From: Oikopleura dioica
Lineage: Eukaryota; Chordata; Appendicularia; Copelata; Oikopleuridae
Direction: 5' to 3'
Assembly: GCA_907165135.1 (NCBI GenBank)
Contig: OU015566.1
Span: 4,466,501 to 4,530,500, forward strand
Length of the DNA: 64,000 nucleotides
Below are positions 11,053 through 21,714 of this stretch, one piece after another (position 1 is the stretch's first letter; each line of letters starts with the position of its first letter). The translations under genes and the position numbers were made by a program. The notes beneath the pieces were generated by a model, which saw nothing but the letters and a program-made list of their open reading frames with translations, made no database searches and was not told where the DNA came from.

Positions 11053-11340
11053 TCATAAAGAATGATTGAGAGAAAAATCGAAAAGCGCCTCGGCTTCTCG
11101 TTCATCCTCGTCACCAAATTGGAGTCGATGGAGAGACGGGTGCTTCGAGTTGAAATCTGAAAAAAAAAGATGAAAAATTTTTTATGAAAATCGAAAATTA
11201 GCGATTTACCTTTGAGGCGCGCCATATTGGAATTAAATTTGCTCAAATCAAAGCCAAAAACAGCCGCGAAAAGGGCGAAAAGCTCAAATTTCTGAAATAG
11301 AAATCGGTTTTCGAAGTTTTTTTAAATTGAAACTTACCAT
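11053..11340 (-). CDS. small secreted protein, function unknown (62 aa)
   Basis: Three exons: 11340-11338, 11291-11210 and 11156-11053. The first coding exon is just the ATG, followed directly by GTAAGT. The protein starts with a clear signal peptide (MKFELFALFAAVFGF) followed by a short polar, acidic chain ending FSLNHSL. Introns are 46 and 53 nt. No Cys in the mature part, so it is not a defensin-type peptide. It resembles no family I know; a fragment like a cathepsin propeptide was considered but is not supported. Confidence 0.6.
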
Positions 11341-14300
11341 TCTATTGGTATTTTATATCTCAAAAATTGTATTTTGACGGAGATGTGGTGCCCATCTTGC
11401 TTAAATAGGGCGAATTCGAGCGGTGGCAGTCCAGATGATCGGGATCGGAGCCGTGGATGGATGATCCATTTGCGCGGAATTAATTAAATCGCCCCCTTTT
11501 AGTAATGAATGGACCTTGAACCGTCCAGCATTTTCTTTTTAATTGATTACCGTACTTCAAACCAATTTATATGGCATCTTTTCCGATCGCTTCTATCGAT
11601 TTCAAGCTCAAATTTTTGAAAAATTCATGGCTCAATAGTCTAACTCAATTCCAAACAGAAGAAAATGAATAAATCCCATAATGGGCCATTATTAATGGCT
11701 GGCACATTTATATGAAGCGATTATATCAAACTGTTTATTCAATCTGAACATTAGGCAGTTGGAAGCATCCTTGATGGTCAGAATGGTTAATCAAAAATAA
11801 AGAAGACGACTCGGAGTGAATATCGTAAGGCGTTTTTTGCTATTTTAATAATGTTTTTTAATCTTGCATGATTTAACCATATGATGAACTCAATATTTAA
11901 GGATACGCTAAAAAGTCGACTAAGTTTTTCAATCTTAATGACCTTTTGTGTCCAATTTATCGCTTAATGAACCCATTATCTTTATTAATGCCGCTTATAT
12001 CATATTAGCAGCTGACACTGATTGAAAAATCTTCACCCTATATCATGTATTGTATGTTTCTCTTCCTTGATATCAGCAAAGATCGTCGACCGCGGCAATT
12101 TCGATTGGCTTTTCAGGCTTTTTTTCTTATCTCTCTTGATAAGAAAATTCAAACCCTCTGGAAACAATCAAAGTCGTTGGCGATGAAATTTTTGAGACAA
12201 AAATCATTGGCGGGAACGATTCGAGGAGCCAAGTTCCAGTTCTTTTTCAAGCAAGTGCTGAATTTTGTGCCGAGAAAAAAAAATTCAGCGGAAAATTTTT
12301 TTTCGTCTCGAAAATATTGTAACTGAAGCCGCGGTGGAAACATGAACAAGCATCGAGAGAGGCGGCAATTACGGTTGATGTGTTAATTCGATGTTCTCAG
12401 GAACAACATAGATTTTTGGCGGGCGAGCTTTTTTCGCCACGTCCGAACATTAAAAATCGACATTTTGAAATTCGAGACATGAGTTCTTTTTCCTGCAACG
12501 AGCGAAAACAATGTTTTCTTTCCGGGGGAATATTTTCACGTTTTTTTTTTCAAAAACGAGTTTATTTTTTGTTTTCAGTTTTCAGGTTTTGAGACAAAAA
12601 ATGAAATAAATAAAAAGCCCGCAAAACAGCGGCTTTTTTAAAAAAAAAGCCTGACTCAGGTTTTCTGCAAGCCTTTGTAACAAAGATTTTTCACGATTTT
12701 CTTAACGGAGATGTTTGCAGAAGATTTGATAAAAATCTTCTTTGAGACAAAAATTTAAAAACCATAAAATTTTTGTAAAAATTAAATCACCATGTTTTTC
12801 AACCAGTCCAGAATCGATAATCATTTTCAGAGTCAATACATACAAGGGACCACGCCACCGGTGTTAACCCCTGCAGAGACAGCTGCTGGCAGGGGTGGAT
12901 AATTTGAAATCAAATCATTATTCCATTTCCTCGATGAATCAGTCTGAAATTTTCAGGACTGATTCTAATATATAAAAGATGATAACATGCGAAATATAAA
13001 GCCGATTTATCAAGCCAAATCTCGGTGTGAGTTCTGAGTAAACATACCTTTCAAAATGTAATCAAGGGTGCATTGAGCCTGAGATTTGGATCAAGCTCAG
13101 CCGCGGATAAGCCACAAAAATGAAGATAAAGAGGATTCAAAAATATTTTTCGCTTAAACTTTTGAAGATGGTGAAGAGTCTTCACTGAAGACTCTCGCTG
13201 GATCTCTTGCAAAGTATCTGCAATTTGCTCGGATATTTTGAATACAATTAAGATAGTACGAATCCGTGTTACCCCGATTAAGCTAAGAATGATTTCACAG
13301 AGCGAGATCTACCGAACACGTGAAACAATGTGTGCGGTCTGCCTGTTATCTTCCGCGCTGTTACTGGTCGGCGGAGATATGTTCTTATCCTGCTTATTTT
13401 CGGCAGGGGGCAACATTTCTTCGCGTCAATTTTCGGGCGAGACGCGTTGATGATAAATTTTCATAACTCTCTTTTTTCATAAATTTCTAGAAAGAGTGAC
13501 ATCATCCTCCATTAAAATTCCCAACCTGTGTAGAATGCCTGACTTAAGGTTCGAAAGGCATAAAATGAAAAGCCGCGTAGCGGCTTTTTTAAAAACGAAG
13601 CCGCGAAGCGGCTTTGACAGATTGATTTTCTTATTTCTTGAAAGAATCTGGCGAAGCCGCTTTGCGGCTTCGATTTTAAAAAAGCCGCTACGCGGCTTTT
13701 CATTTTAGATCGCTTAGACCCTGACTCAGGTTTTTTACGAAAGTTGCCAAACTTATTGAAATTCTAAATTTCTCCAGGAAAAAACCTAAGAGGGAAAAAA
13801 GCTTTTAGAAAAGGCGCGATAAAAAGCAGGACCTGTAGAAGCGCAAAGCTAAAGATGTAAGAGATGTGAGTCGATCCCGCCGCCGCCTCGTGTTTTTTCT
13901 TGAGCGACCGCGAAAATACTTCATCAAGGCTTGAAAGCTTATCAAGGTTTACGTCCGGATGTCGACAATCCGGGAGCTCGAATCTTCACGGCGAATCTCA
14001 CCTCCTTACAATGCTCAGACCTTATCTCCGTCTTTCAACCGAGAATGAACTGAACAATAAAAAAAATCGCCATTCTTGTATAATTTTTCCAGCTGAAATG
14101 AACCTGGTAGCTTCTAGAGGAATTAATTTTGACTCCTGCTCTTGAATTTTGTCAAATATTAATGTCGAACTGCTTCATTTTGAGGAATTTTTGACCGAGA
14201 AAAATCGATATTTTTGCCAAAATTAGGGCAAATTCGTCAATTTTCGGCAAAAAGTCCTATTTTCAAATGCGATTTTGGGGGTGAAGGAGTTGAGAAAGAC

Positions 14301-14590
14301 CCCCAAAAAATGGTGTCTCAAATTCGTTTTTTTGACCCGTAGAATTAATTTCAGGGGTCAAAATTTAAAAATTCCGAAATTTGATTTTTTGAAAAAAGCT
14401 GCTTGGGGGTCCTTCAAAATTAACAAAGTTGAACTTTGATATTCAAGTTGGAAGCAATTTTTGCATTTCTCGACATTTTGTCGAGTACCAGGAGCATTAT
14501 TATTAATTCAGTAAGTTCTCAGCCGTAAGACCGATGGCTGACAAAAATGTCTTCTCAGATCAAAAATCTTGAAGCTTATCAAACAACAAA
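11341..14590. other. gene-poor intergenic region
   Basis: Contains a partial MITE A end at about 12607-12680, a full copy at 13527-13745, and a GC-rich hairpin near 12870-12895 (CCCCTGC against GCAGGGG). An open frame near 12045-12326 exists on both strands and has no splice or homology support. The 14240-14430 segment (GACCCGTAGAATTAATTTC and a GGGGGTC motif) resembles sequences near 31040-31110 and 53510-53610, so it is probably a dispersed element. No RNA gene was recognised. Confidence 0.4.
13527..13745. mobile_element. MITE family A copy
   Basis: Core of nested palindromes AAAAGCCGCGTAGCGGCTTT and AAGCCGCGAAGCGGCTT, repeated inverted on the far side, with degraded outer ends (CCTGACTTAAGG; CCCTGACTCAGGTTTT). 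Same layout as the copies at 39667-39893, 40923-41126 and 61441-61655. Confidence 0.75.
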
Positions 14591-14910
14591 ATGCTTTTTC
14601 TTCCCTTTTTTATGCTGTTTTCTTTTTCAGTAGCGGTTAGGGTTCGGGCAAATCATCGTGATTTGAGCAGTGAGAGAAAGCTCGTGATCGCTCATAGAAT
14701 GTATCACGACTGTGAAGAAGGTTCGCTTCATAGCCATTCCGTTTTGATGACTAAAAGCCATTTTTAGCGGAGCTGCGAAGACTGGAAGTAATCACTCCTC
14801 AAGACCTGGACATCATCGAAGAAATGTGCTTGGAAGTACCAAATCGATTCCTGATCAAAATGGACGAAGCTCATCACCCAGATCGGTCAACTGATCTGGT
14901 CTTTCTCTGA
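14591..14910 (+). CDS. small secreted protein of a four-member local family, copy 1 (90 aa)
   Basis: Exons 14591-14720 and 14768-14910, phase 1, 47-nt intron. A signal peptide (MLFLPFFMLFSFSVAV) leads to the family core, beginning DLSSERKLVIAHRMYHDC, then an ITPQDLDIIEEMCLEVPNRF segment. Two Cys are conserved across the family, one before the intron and one in the CLEIP/CLEVP motif, suggesting a disulphide. The intron position and phase match the other three copies. The tail after the core is copy-specific. Function unknown; the fold is likely small and helical (inference from heptad-like leucines). Confidence 0.75.
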
Positions 14911-15050
14911 ACACAAAATTGAGTGTTTTGACAGAATAAATGAGGTGAAACAATATGGAAGTAAAGTCGATTAGCCTTCTCTGTATTCATAATTAATGAA
15001 AGTACCAAATTCAATCTAACCAGAAGATCCTTGCAAACTGTTCTTGGAAA

Positions 15051-15380
15051 ATGCGTTTTACTTTTTTCCTTATTTTTATGAAAATTGCTCCCATTGAGAT
15101 AGAAGGAATACCAATAGATCGAAAGCTGGAAATTGCGCATGGACTGTACTTTCGATGCGAAGATGGTAAATTATCGAAAAATCCCTAAAAAAATTTTTTA
15201 ATCAGAAATTGGCAAAAAATGATTTAAGCCGCAGTAGCAAGAATAGCGAATCTAACGCCTGATGACTTCAATCACATAACGACTCATTGCCTGGAACTCC
15301 CCAGAAATCGGCTCGAAAACCTGCGTCGAAAACCTGAGTCAGGGTCCTGTCATTCTCTAAAAGACCTATTCGGACCCTGA
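15051..15380 (+). CDS. small secreted protein family, copy 2, C-terminus supplied by a MITE (88 aa)
   Basis: Exons 15051-15165 and 15229-15380 with the same phase-1 intron as copy 1. The core aligns well (DRKLEIAHGLYFRCED, then LTPDDFNHITTHCLELPRNR). From about residue 66 the frame runs into a MITE A copy, so the last 20 or so residues (ENLRRKPESGSC and on) and the TGA come from the element. The signal peptide (MRFTFFLIFMKIA) is weaker than that of copy 1. It lies only 140 bp downstream of copy 1 in the same orientation, as expected for a tandem duplicate. Confidence 0.7.
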
Positions 15381-15414
15381 CTCAGGTTTTCTACGCAGGT
15401 TTTTGAGCCGACCT
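15308..15414. mobile_element. MITE family A copy overlapping the end of small secreted gene copy 2
   Basis: Ends TCGGCTCGAAAACCTGCGT and ACGCAGGTTTTTGAGCCGA are inverted repeats, with AACCTGAGTCAGGGTCC and GGACCCTGACTCAGGTTTT just inside. The short (about 100 bp) form of the family without the GCCGC core. Confidence 0.85.
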
Positions 15415-15994
15415 CTAGAAGATTCGTCTTCGCAATCGACAATAAAAATTTCGATCTTGGGCCGAAATATCTTAAATAAACCAAAAATCAGAGTTCCTCG
15501 AATTCTACCCCCTTGATCCTTTTGAACTCTTAACTTGAGCTCCGTCTTATAAGAAATCCAACCCGACTTTATCAATTTTGAATTCTAAAAAGCCGTTTTC
15601 CAATCAACACGAATCGTAAGTCGATCTGGGGAATGACTCGGCGGGATGATAATTCCCGAGAAGGGACACCATAATTGCGGCGTGTTGGCACCACTCTTGA
15701 TCACTTGGGAATTTTTCATAAGCCCATTCTTCGTGTTTTTCTCACTGATCGTCTCACGTGGTCGCCCGGGCGTCTCTGAGGAAACCTGCCCATTTTCGCT
15801 CGCCACCAAAACAACGAAAAACCCTTTTACTGAATTCTTTTAGGCTTTTTAATCGGGCGAATAAAAATGAGCAAGAACAAATTATAAACGTGACATAAAA
15901 TTGGGAAAATGCAGTTTCTTTTCGCAATTATTGAATAAGAATTTACTCGTGGAAGTTTTACTGTTAGATTTACAGTTTGAAGTTTCTTCAAAAT

Positions 15995-16521
15995 TTAATT
16001 CTGTCGGTAAACACCCATTGTCGAGGCTTGAGCGTGCTTGAAATTTAATTGAGAACAAAAAATGGTTGAACTGAAATTTTAAGAAGAAAAAGGGACCCTT
16101 GTTCATCATCAAAATTCCTCCTTTGGACCCCTTGTTCATCCTTGGGCCACGTAGCCTTACCCCGTAAAAGACCGGCATCGTGACCGAAGTTGAACAAGGG
16201 GGTCCATGCAAAAATGAAGAGGATGAACAAAGGGCACCCCGATTTTACCTGATGATCATCGGAAAAATCATCATCAATGCAATTGATAAATTGGACTGGA
16301 ATTTCCAGACATCTCTCCGTTACCATGTCCAACGCCTCTCGAGTTATCTCTTCCAATGAATTGATCGCGTCTTTAAATTTATCACCTGTGCCATGAAAGC
16401 CAGTACCTTGCTCGCAATGAAGATACATCTCATTCGCGATTTCTACTCTTTCCGAGCTCAAATCCCTCGCTTCCACGAAAAGAACGAGAAAGAAAAAATT
16501 GAACATCATCTTTTTGAACAT
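15995..16521 (-). CDS. small secreted protein family, copy 3 (92 aa)
   Basis: Exons 16521-16407, 16370-16249 and 16036-15995. The signal peptide begins MFKKMMFNFFFLVLF; the core is DLSSERVEIANEMYLHC, then SLEEITREALDMVTERCLEI. The third exon (HAQASTMGVYRQN then stop) is supported by the equivalent exon in copy 4. Intron 1 is 36 nt; intron 2 (212 nt) contains a repeat with GGATGAACAAAG motifs also seen at 28741-28945. A start five codons later is also possible. Orientation is opposite to copies 1 and 2. Confidence 0.78.
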
Positions 16522-17639
16522 TTTTTAGGAGAAAAACTGACGAGAAAATTCGATTTTGTCAATTATAAATTGACAATTTAAACATTTTTGAACAGAAAAT
16601 TAATTTATTTATTCGGGATTAAAAGGTGACAAAAATCAATAAATAAAAGGGACAAAAAAAGGTCATCTGAAAAATAAAAAGGGGCAAAAAGTGGACAAGT
16701 TTGCCGAAAAGATTGGTCAAATTTTTCTCCAACTAGATTATTTTTGTCAGGAACAACCCGAAAACGTGGATAAAAATTGTTGTCAATATTATTTACTTGA
16801 GTTTTAGCCTTGAGAAGATATATTATAAAGAACACATGTGGGAATCAACGAGTTTAATACTGTTAGGTTTACAGTAGGGTCGGCCAAAAAAAAATCGACC
16901 TCGTGTTTCAATTACGAATTATACATCATTAGAAAGAGGAAAACGAGACGATTCGAATGGTACTAACCATTTGTCTGTGCGAGTTGGGGAAATTTTTTTG
17001 AATTTTTTGAAAATCGCGATTTTTGTCACTAAAAACGTGAATCTTGGACGTTTCTAAATATCAAATTTTTGGCTACGCCAAATATCAAGCCTTGATTGGC
17101 AAGTGATTGCCGACTTCGGTCAAGTTTGGCCACTTATTGCCGGAGGACCTTCAAGAGGACCCCTTACTGGAAGAAAAACTACTGGAGGACCAATAATAGA
17201 AAAAAATATATAGCTTTTGAGGGCCACATACTGCCAATGTTGACCAATTTCGGTCACTTTCTGCCGGAGGACCTCCCGGAGGACCCCCTTACTAGAAGAC
17301 CAACTGCTTGAAGACCAATATTCAAAAAAATATATAAAAAGCCTTGCTTGGCCTCAAACTGCCATATTTGACCACTTTCGGTCACTATCTGCCGTAAACC
17401 TTCCGAAAGAACCCGGGTGAAAGACCAACTCCTGGAGGATTTGCGGCGTCTCTTAAGCCCGTCTCTTAAATTCAGTCAGGACTGTACCCACTGTCAGTGG
17501 GTTGCGCAGATAGTGCACCCCTAAAGAGCGGGTAAAGGGTGCACAAGTCACGCAATCACTTTGAGCAAGTCTAGAAATAAACAATAGAAAAAGTGCGGGC
17601 GAAGAGTGCACCAACGCCTCAATCTCGAATCATCAAATC

Positions 17640-18890
17640 TCGAAGCGGAGCTCGGCCCCCCCCTCTTGAATTCAGTTAAGTAAGGCGCAAAAACGACCCG
17701 ACGGGGAGGCAAGCCCCTTCTCTTTAATTAAGTCAGGTAAGGGGCAAAGCCGACCCGAAGGGCAGGAAAGCCCCGTCTCCTGAATTCAGTCAGGTAAGGA
17801 GCCGAGCCAACCCGAAGGGGAGGCTAGCCTCGTCTCTTGAATTCAGTTAGGTAGGGGGCCAAGCCGACCCGAAGGGGAGGCTAGCCTCGTTTCTTGAATT
17901 CAGTCATGAAAGGGGCCAAGCCGACCAGGAGGGGAGCCCAGTCCCGTTTCTTGGATTCAGTTAGGTACAGGGCCAAGCCGACTCGAAGGGGAAGCGAGCT
18001 CAGTTTCTTGAATTCAGTTAGGTAAGGGGCAAAGCCGACCCGGAGGGGAGGCCAGTCCCGTTTCTTGGATTCAGTTAGGTACGGGGCCAAGCCGACTCGA
18101 AGGGGAAGCGAGCTCAGTTTCTTGAATTCAGTTAGGTAAGGGGCAAAGCCGACCCGGAGGGGAGGCCAGTCCCGTTTCTTGGATTCAGTTAGGTACGGGG
18201 CCAAGCCGACTCGAAGGGGAGGCGAGCCGCATTTCTTAGATTCAGTTAGGTAAGAGGACAAGCCGACCGGAAGGGGAGGCCAGCCTTGTCTCTTAAATTC
18301 AGTCATGAAAGAGGCCAAGCCGACCCGGAGCGAAGGCAAGTCCCGTTCCTTGGATTCAGTTAGGTACGGGGCCAAGCCGACTCGAAGGGGAGGCGAACCC
18401 CGTTTCTTGGATTCAGTTAGGTACGGGGCCAAGCCGACCCGAAAGGGAGGCGAGCTTCATTTCTTGAATTCAGTCATGTAAGGACCAAAGCCGACCCGGA
18501 GGGGAGACAAGCCCCGTTTCTTGGATTCAGTTAGGTACGGGTCGGCTTGGTCCCTTACCTGACTGAATTTAAGAGACGGGGCTGGCCTCCCCTTCGAGTC
18601 GGCTTGCCGCTTACCTGACTGAATACAAGAGACGGGGCTGGCCTCCCCTTCGGGTCGGCTTTGCCCTTTACCTGACCGAATTCAAGAGACGAGGCTGGCC
18701 TCCCCTTTGAGTCGGCTAGGTCCCTTACCTGACTGAATTCAAGAGATGAGGCTTTCCTCCCCTTTGAGTCGCCTTGGTCCCTTACCTGACTGAATTTAAG
18801 AGACGGGGCTGGCCTCCCCTTCGAGTCGGCTTCGCCGCTTACCTGACTGAATACAAGAGACGGGGCTGGCGTCCCCTTCGGGTCGCCTTA
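17640..18890. repeat. 57-bp satellite arranged as a large inverted array
   Basis: Units of 57 bp (for example TTCTTGAATTCAGTTAGGTA, then CCAAGCCGACCCGAAGGG) run head to tail from about 17640 to 18535, then switch to the reverse complement up to about 18890. Because 57 is a multiple of three, a minus-strand frame stays open at 17881-18432 as 19-aa repeats (GLAPYLTESKKRDWPPLRV). Nothing else suggests translation. Confidence 0.85.
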
Positions 18891-19049
18891 AAATCGTGCC
18901 TAAGCAAGCTCGCCAAGGTTCCTTAAGACAGTAAAGTCTAACGAAAAAGTCTTTTAGAAAAAAAATGAGTGAACATGAGTCAGCAGGAGCAAATGAGAGA
19001 AAAGTAGTGGCGATTCTCGGTTGTATTCATGTGCTCCGAGTGAGATTCA

Positions 19050-19800
19050 TAAGAGGACTTCTGATTCTTTGAGGATTATTCAAAAAGACATTTTGTGCAT
19101 CTTGAACCCTGTGTATGACTGTATGCAATTTTGAAAATCATTTAGTAAGCCTTTCTAATACAGACACTGACTTACAGATGATAGGTATCAGTTTGAGGAC
19201 TTCTGATACTTTGAGGATTATTCAAAAAGACATTTTGTGCATCTTGAACCCTGTTAATGACTGTATGCGATTTCAGAAGTCATCGACTAAGCCTTTTAAT
19301 ACAGACACTGACTTACAGACAACAGGTATCAGTGGGAAGAATTCTGATACCTTGAGGATTATTCAAATAGACATTTTGGGCATCTTTAGCCCTGTTTATG
19401 ACTGTATACGATTTTCGAAGTCCTTGACTAGGCCTCTCTATTACAGACACTGACTAACAGATGATAGGTATCAGTTAGAGGACATCTGATACTTTGAGGA
19501 TTATCCAAAAAGACATTTTAGGCATCTTTAGCCCTTTTAATGACTGTATGCAATTTCGGAAGTCATTGACTAAGCCTTTCTAATACAGACACTGACTAAC
19601 AGATGACAGGTATCAGTTAGAGGACTTCTGATACTTTGAAGATTATCCAAAAGACATTTTGGGCATCTTTAGCCCTGTTAATGAATGTATGCAATTTTCG
19701 GAGTCATTGACTAAGCGGTTCTAATACAGACATTACCTTACAGATCATAGGTATCAGTAGCAGGACTTCTGATGATGTCAGCATAATTCAAAAAGACATT
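19050..19800. repeat. tandem repeat of about 142 bp, five to six units
   Basis: Each unit carries GAGGACTTCTGATACTTTGA, AAAAGACATTTTG, CCTGTTAATGACTGTATGC and a CAGACACTGACTTACAGATG segment in order; the GGACTTCTGAT start recurs at about 19053, 19196, 19337, 19479 and 19620. A diverged last unit follows. Confidence 0.8.
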
Positions 19801-20567
19801 TTGTGTAATTTGAACGACTAGAAACTACATTTAAAGTGCTTAAGGTCATTCAAGACCTCTTAATGATACAGATGGAGACCAACAGATCCTCTGTTATTAG
19901 AGTCTCATGAATATCACTGATGATATCCACACAATACTTAGTTAATAATTTCTTATCAACGTTCAAACATATAGATAAGAATTTGAACCTTTTTGTCCTC
20001 TTAAAAGACTTTTTCTTCAATTTTAAGGCTTCGTAAAAATCCAGTAGTTTTATTTAAAAATTATTTAAAAAATTCCCCAATCCATATAGATATTCTGTAA
20101 GAGCAAAGTTATTCCTAAGTGTTTAATCTAACTTATGAGCAGAAATTTGGAATTGAAACATGTCTCTTTATTGATTTATGAATGAATGAATACCTGGGTT
20201 ATCCATATAAAAGGGTAATTGGCACAAAACACCCTTCCATAAAAATGGTACATGAGTTTTCTATCTCTTTTCTGTTTACTACCTGTACACTTTGAACCCT
20301 GCTCTATTATATTCTGTCATCAAATATATGATTTACCTTATATATATAGCGAATTTATTTTTTAAAGCAAGTATGTCAAATTCAAGTCCCAATTTTTGGA
20401 AAAAATGCCCTTGAGTGAGACCTGAGCATCGGATCTCGGCAATTTTTGGTTTATAAAGGTTTTGAGCACCGCGAGTCCACTGAAACTGGTTTCGAAAGGA
20501 TTGGAGATCAAAAATTTTTTTGGCCGACCCTAGTTTACAGTTTGCAAGATTTCTTTCAAAGGTCAGT

Positions 20568-20936
20568 TTACAAAACTGTTTTTCGAAAAACACCCATCGT
20601 CCACGCTTGAGCGTGCTAAAATGTATCAACTTAATATTTATTAGCAAAGGCGCTAAAAACCTGATGATGATTTGAAGAACTTTCATCAATAACAGCCATG
20701 AATCTTACTGGAATTTCGAGGCAAGCCTCGGTGATGATATCGAGCGCGTCTGGTGTTATAACTTCTAGCGCATTTATCGCAGCTAAAAATTTGGTTGCAG
20801 AAATTTTTATTTAAATGGATCAATTACCTCGCTCGCAGTGGAGGTACATTTCATTCGCGATTTCAATTTTTCTGTCAGGGCTCAAATCTCTCGCTTTTAT
20901 TGAAAGAATGAAAAAATAGCAAAAGCATCTTTTTTT
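20568..20936 (-). CDS. small secreted protein family, copy 4, start region out of frame
   Basis: Core exon ends at 20828, second exon 20782-20661, third exon 20615-20568. The core is ARDLSPDRKIEIANEMYLHC, then EVITPDALDIITEACLEIP, and the third exon (HAQAWTMGVFRKTVL) matches copy 3. The only suitable ATG (about 20936) begins a hydrophobic signal-like sequence that is out of frame with the core by one base; a T6 run on the coding strand would need to be T5. Either an indel or a different first exon explains this. Introns are 45 and 45 nt. Same strand as copy 3. Confidence 0.62.
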
Positions 20937-21714
20937 ACAGAAAAAAGGAGAATGGAGATGCACATGAGAATGCAGCAGATTTAAAGTGGCAAAAATAAAT
21001 AAATAAAATCAGTCAGAGAAAGCAGTTCAACTTAGAAATCAACCAGAAAAAGACCGATCACGTGGCAATCCTCTTCGACTCGAAAAATGACCAATGACTC
21101 GAAAAGAGCGTGAACAAAAATTCCGATAGCCATTTTTTGGTCGTTTATGGGCAGCACTTAGCACTAATCGGCGGTTGACCAAAAGTACCTTCCAAATTAT
21201 TTTCGCGTCAGCAAATTGATAAATTGATCATAAAACGCCCTAATTGGATGAATCAAAATTTTGGCTTGTATGTTTTTCCCGAGCCAAGAAACAAGCCAAA
21301 AGATGGATCTATTGGGTTCCTGCGAATTTTCGAACCGCTAAAAGGGTGAAACCGCAAGAATCATTTCGACAACTAGAGAGGACTGCTTCCAGTTCAAACG
21401 AGCTCGGCGAGTAATTACTGACTCCCTTGATGACTTCTCACTCTGTTATTTAAACACATTCACATTTTCGCAGCCTCTTTCCCGCGAATTGACATCGTGA
21501 TCGAAATTATTCTAAAAATATTTTTGTCGAAATAGGTAACAAATAATTTATGACTGTTAGAAAAAATAATCTTTGAAAAACAGTATCTTTGACATTGATT
21601 TTCCACTTGATGGCGGTTTTTATTTGAATAAACACTTTTCTTCTGAGTTTATTTGTCGAAAAAATTGAAATAAATATAGAAGGGACCCGGTCAACATTGA
21701 TTTTTGACGACCAA
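20937..21714. other. intergenic, nothing assigned
   Basis: AT-rich, no coherent frame with splice sites on either strand, no clear repeat. It should contain the promoters of copy 4 (minus) and the Gla gene (plus), which are divergent. Confidence 0.4.

Larger units (their letters stand above)
16863..20536. mobile_element. 3.7-kb block with inverted ends, carrying two satellite arrays
   Basis: The left end reads GGTTTACAGTAGGGTCGGCC followed by an A run; the right end is its inverse (TTTTTTTGGCCGACCCTAGT then TTACAG). The block lies between copies 3 and 4 of the small secreted family, and contains the arrays at 17640-18890 and 19050-19800 but no protein-coding gene. Calling it one transposed unit is an inference from the ends; a composite of several elements is also possible. 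Confidence 0.5.

Noticed and set aside
12045-12349. Opposite-strand overlapping frames
   Set aside because: Both strands open with no splice sites or protein-like composition; AT-rich palindromic sequence explains it.
12865-12900. GC-rich hairpin considered as a small RNA
   Set aside because: A single short stem without the shape of tRNA, snRNA or snoRNA, and no promoter or conserved boxes.
13840-14145. GC-richer patch considered as a tRNA or rRNA fragment
   Set aside because: The GAGCTCGAATCTTC stretch only vaguely resembles a T arm; no acceptor stem pairs.
17881-18432. Long open frame of 19-aa repeats
   Set aside because: It comes from a 57-bp satellite; the array reverses orientation and has no start context, splice sites or domain.
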